This document shows positions 6,648-7,206 of a DNA stretch of 7,206 nucleotides, one piece after another. This stretch comes from Gemmatimonadaceae bacterium. GTDB taxonomy: Bacteria > Gemmatimonadota > Gemmatimonadetes > Gemmatimonadales > Gemmatimonadaceae. The number at the start of each line of letters is the position of its first letter. Within the stretch, counting starts at the first letter, position 1. The stretch is taken from assembly GCA_013361745.1 (NCBI GenBank), contig JABFXM010000219.1, forward strand, positions 1 to 7,206, read 5' to 3'. The notes under the pieces were generated by a model. That model did not search any database. It was not told the DNA's origin and saw only the letters and a list, made by a program, of their open reading frames with translations. The translations under genes were made by a program, and so were the position numbers.

Positions 6648-7121
6648 ATGAACATGCCGACACGACACCAGGGGTCCCCGCGCGAGGTCCAGGCGCTCGA
6701 CAGCTTCGTCAAGCTGGCGCGGGCGAGCACGACCCTGGTCGCGCGGCTCAATCAGCGGCTGCAGCAGGAGCACGATCTCACCGAGAGCCAGCTCGGCGTG
6801 CTCGAGGCGCTCTTCCACCTCGGCCCGATGCCGCAGTCCGAGCTCTGCCGGAAGATCCTCCGCAGCGGCAGCAACGTCACCACCGTCGTCGACAACCTCG
6901 AGCGCGCCGGTCTCGTTCGCCGCGCGGCCGACGACGACGACCGGCGGGTGCGCGTCGTCCAGCTCACCGCCGATGGCCGGCGACTGATCGAGCGCGTCTT
7001 CCCCCTCCACGCCGCGCGCGTCACCGACCTCATGGGCGCGCTCACCCGCGACGAGCAGCGCGAGCTCGGCCGTCTCTGCCGCAAGCTCGGCCTCGCGGCG
7101 GCGGCCGCCGCGGCGGACTGA
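6648..7121 (+). CDS. MarR-family winged helix-turn-helix transcriptional regulator
   Basis: The 157-residue product is a typical MarR dimer subunit. N-terminal dimerisation helices come first (ALDSFVKLARASTTLVARL, then ESQLGVLEALFHLGPMPQ). The winged helix-turn-helix follows at about residues 64-108: SELCRKILRSGSNVTTVVDN gives the helix pair including the recognition helix, and DDDDRRVRVVQLT gives the wing with the conserved DxR. C-terminal dimerisation helices end in ELGRLCRKLGL plus an Ala-rich tail. The opening MPTRHQGSPREVQAL and this C-terminus resemble a MarR subgroup often encoded next to YceI-like and pirin genes; this is recalled family context, not seen here. Two Cys residues lie outside the usual OhrR redox position, so peroxide sensing is not indicated. 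ATG 6648 gives the longest form; ATG 6654 (MPTRHQ) fits the family start equally well. Neither has a Shine-Dalgarno. Confidence 0.93.
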   Translation: MNMPTRHQGSPREVQALDSFVKLARASTTLVARLNQRLQQEHDLTESQLGVLEALFHLGPMPQSELCRKILRSGSNVTTVVDNLERAGLVRRAADDDDRRVRVVQLTADGRRLIERVFPLHAARVTDLMGALTRDEQRELGRLCRKLGLAAAAAAAD

Positions 7122-7206
7122 GACCTGCACCACATCAGGGAACGAATCATGGCTGGAGATCGTTCGACATGAAACGATCGTATATCGAACAGAAAACACC
7201 GACCTG
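7122..7206 (+). promoter_or_regulatory. AT-richer control region upstream of the next gene, with operator-like site
   Basis: The bases after the MarR stop are clearly richer in A and T than the genes around them, especially from 7160. TTCGACAT at 7163-7170 followed by GAAAC (7171-7175) repeats the operator region 6627-6640 with one base missing. GTTCGA (7162-7167) and TCGAAC (7185-7190) form a spaced inverted repeat, and GATCGTT/AACGATC (7158-7164 / 7173-7179) forms another. TATATC at 7181-7186 could be a -10 element. This looks like the promoter of a gene beyond the edge, controlled by the MarR protein. A frame opening at ATG 7169 (MKRSYIEQ) with GGAG at 7155-7158 runs to the window end, but its third codon positions are unlike the local genes. 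Confidence 0.45.

Noticed and set aside
6560..6751. N-terminal extension of hslR up to the ATG at 6751
   Set aside because: The extra 64 residues have no similarity to Hsp15 and would overlap the MarR gene, its promoter and its operator. Homology to Hsp15 starts just after the ATG at 6559.
7149..7172. Seven-codon open frame (MAGDRST) after the MarR gene, with AGGGA 7 nt upstream, as a leader peptide
   Set aside because: It is too short to support, has no regulatory codon run or attenuator structure, and overlaps the operator-like site. A good ribosome binding site match alone is not enough.
7169..7206. Start of a further protein gene (MKRSYIEQ...) running off the window
   Set aside because: GGAG at 7155-7158 is suitably placed, but codon third positions are about half A/T, unlike every gene here, and the stretch looks like a promoter. 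It cannot be settled without sequence beyond the edge.

Overview
The window is about 7.2 kb of very GC-rich bacterial DNA, with codon third positions almost all G or C. It carries five protein genes and no rRNA, tRNA, CRISPR array or insertion sequence that I can recognise. The gene content suggests a Gram-negative of the Gemmatimonadota type: an M16 peptidase with an extra beta-rich C-terminal domain, a 1208-residue Oar-like TonB-dependent receptor led by a carboxypeptidase-regulatory domain, and a secreted GHL10 glycoside hydrolase. This taxonomic placement is inferred from protein style and composition, not from a marker gene.

Layout, left to right. (1) Positions 2-772 (+) hold the 3' end of an M16 (insulinase/pitrilysin-like) peptidase gene, closed by a textbook intrinsic terminator at 793-829. 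(2) Positions 916-4542 (+) hold the TonB-dependent receptor. Its beta-barrel is followed by about 155 extra residues containing two LTxxQ motifs, as in the periplasmic Spy/CpxP chaperone family. (3) A perfect 17-bp inverted repeat (4557-4598) fills the 43-nt junction and covers the start codon of the next gene. (4) Positions 4586-6163 (+) encode an exported GHL10-family glycoside hydrolase related to DigH/YddW. (5) Positions 6170-6559 (-) encode the S4-domain ribosome-associated protein Hsp15 (HslR), convergent with the hydrolase gene across 6 nt. (6) Positions 6560-6647 form a divergent promoter region with overlapping -10 hexamers on the two strands and a perfect TTCGA-CA-TCGAA operator-like palindrome. 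(7) Positions 6648-7121 (+) encode a MarR-family repressor. (8) Positions 7122-7206 are a markedly AT-richer stretch that carries a near-copy of the operator and probably controls the next gene, beyond the window.

How the genes may work together. The first three genes act in the cell envelope: proteolysis in the periplasm or outside the cell, TonB-driven uptake of an unknown ligand, and cleavage of glycan, possibly peptidoglycan. Nothing in the sequence proves a shared pathway, and the terminator after gene 1 separates it from the receptor. The right-hand part is a self-contained regulatory unit: a MarR repressor that probably controls itself and a downstream gene through related sites, and may also affect the divergent hslR promoter.

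The least ordinary points are the Spy-like tail on the receptor, the long perfect inverted repeat over the hydrolase start codon, and the paired operator-like sites around the MarR gene. I see no clear evidence for a wholly new multi-gene system.
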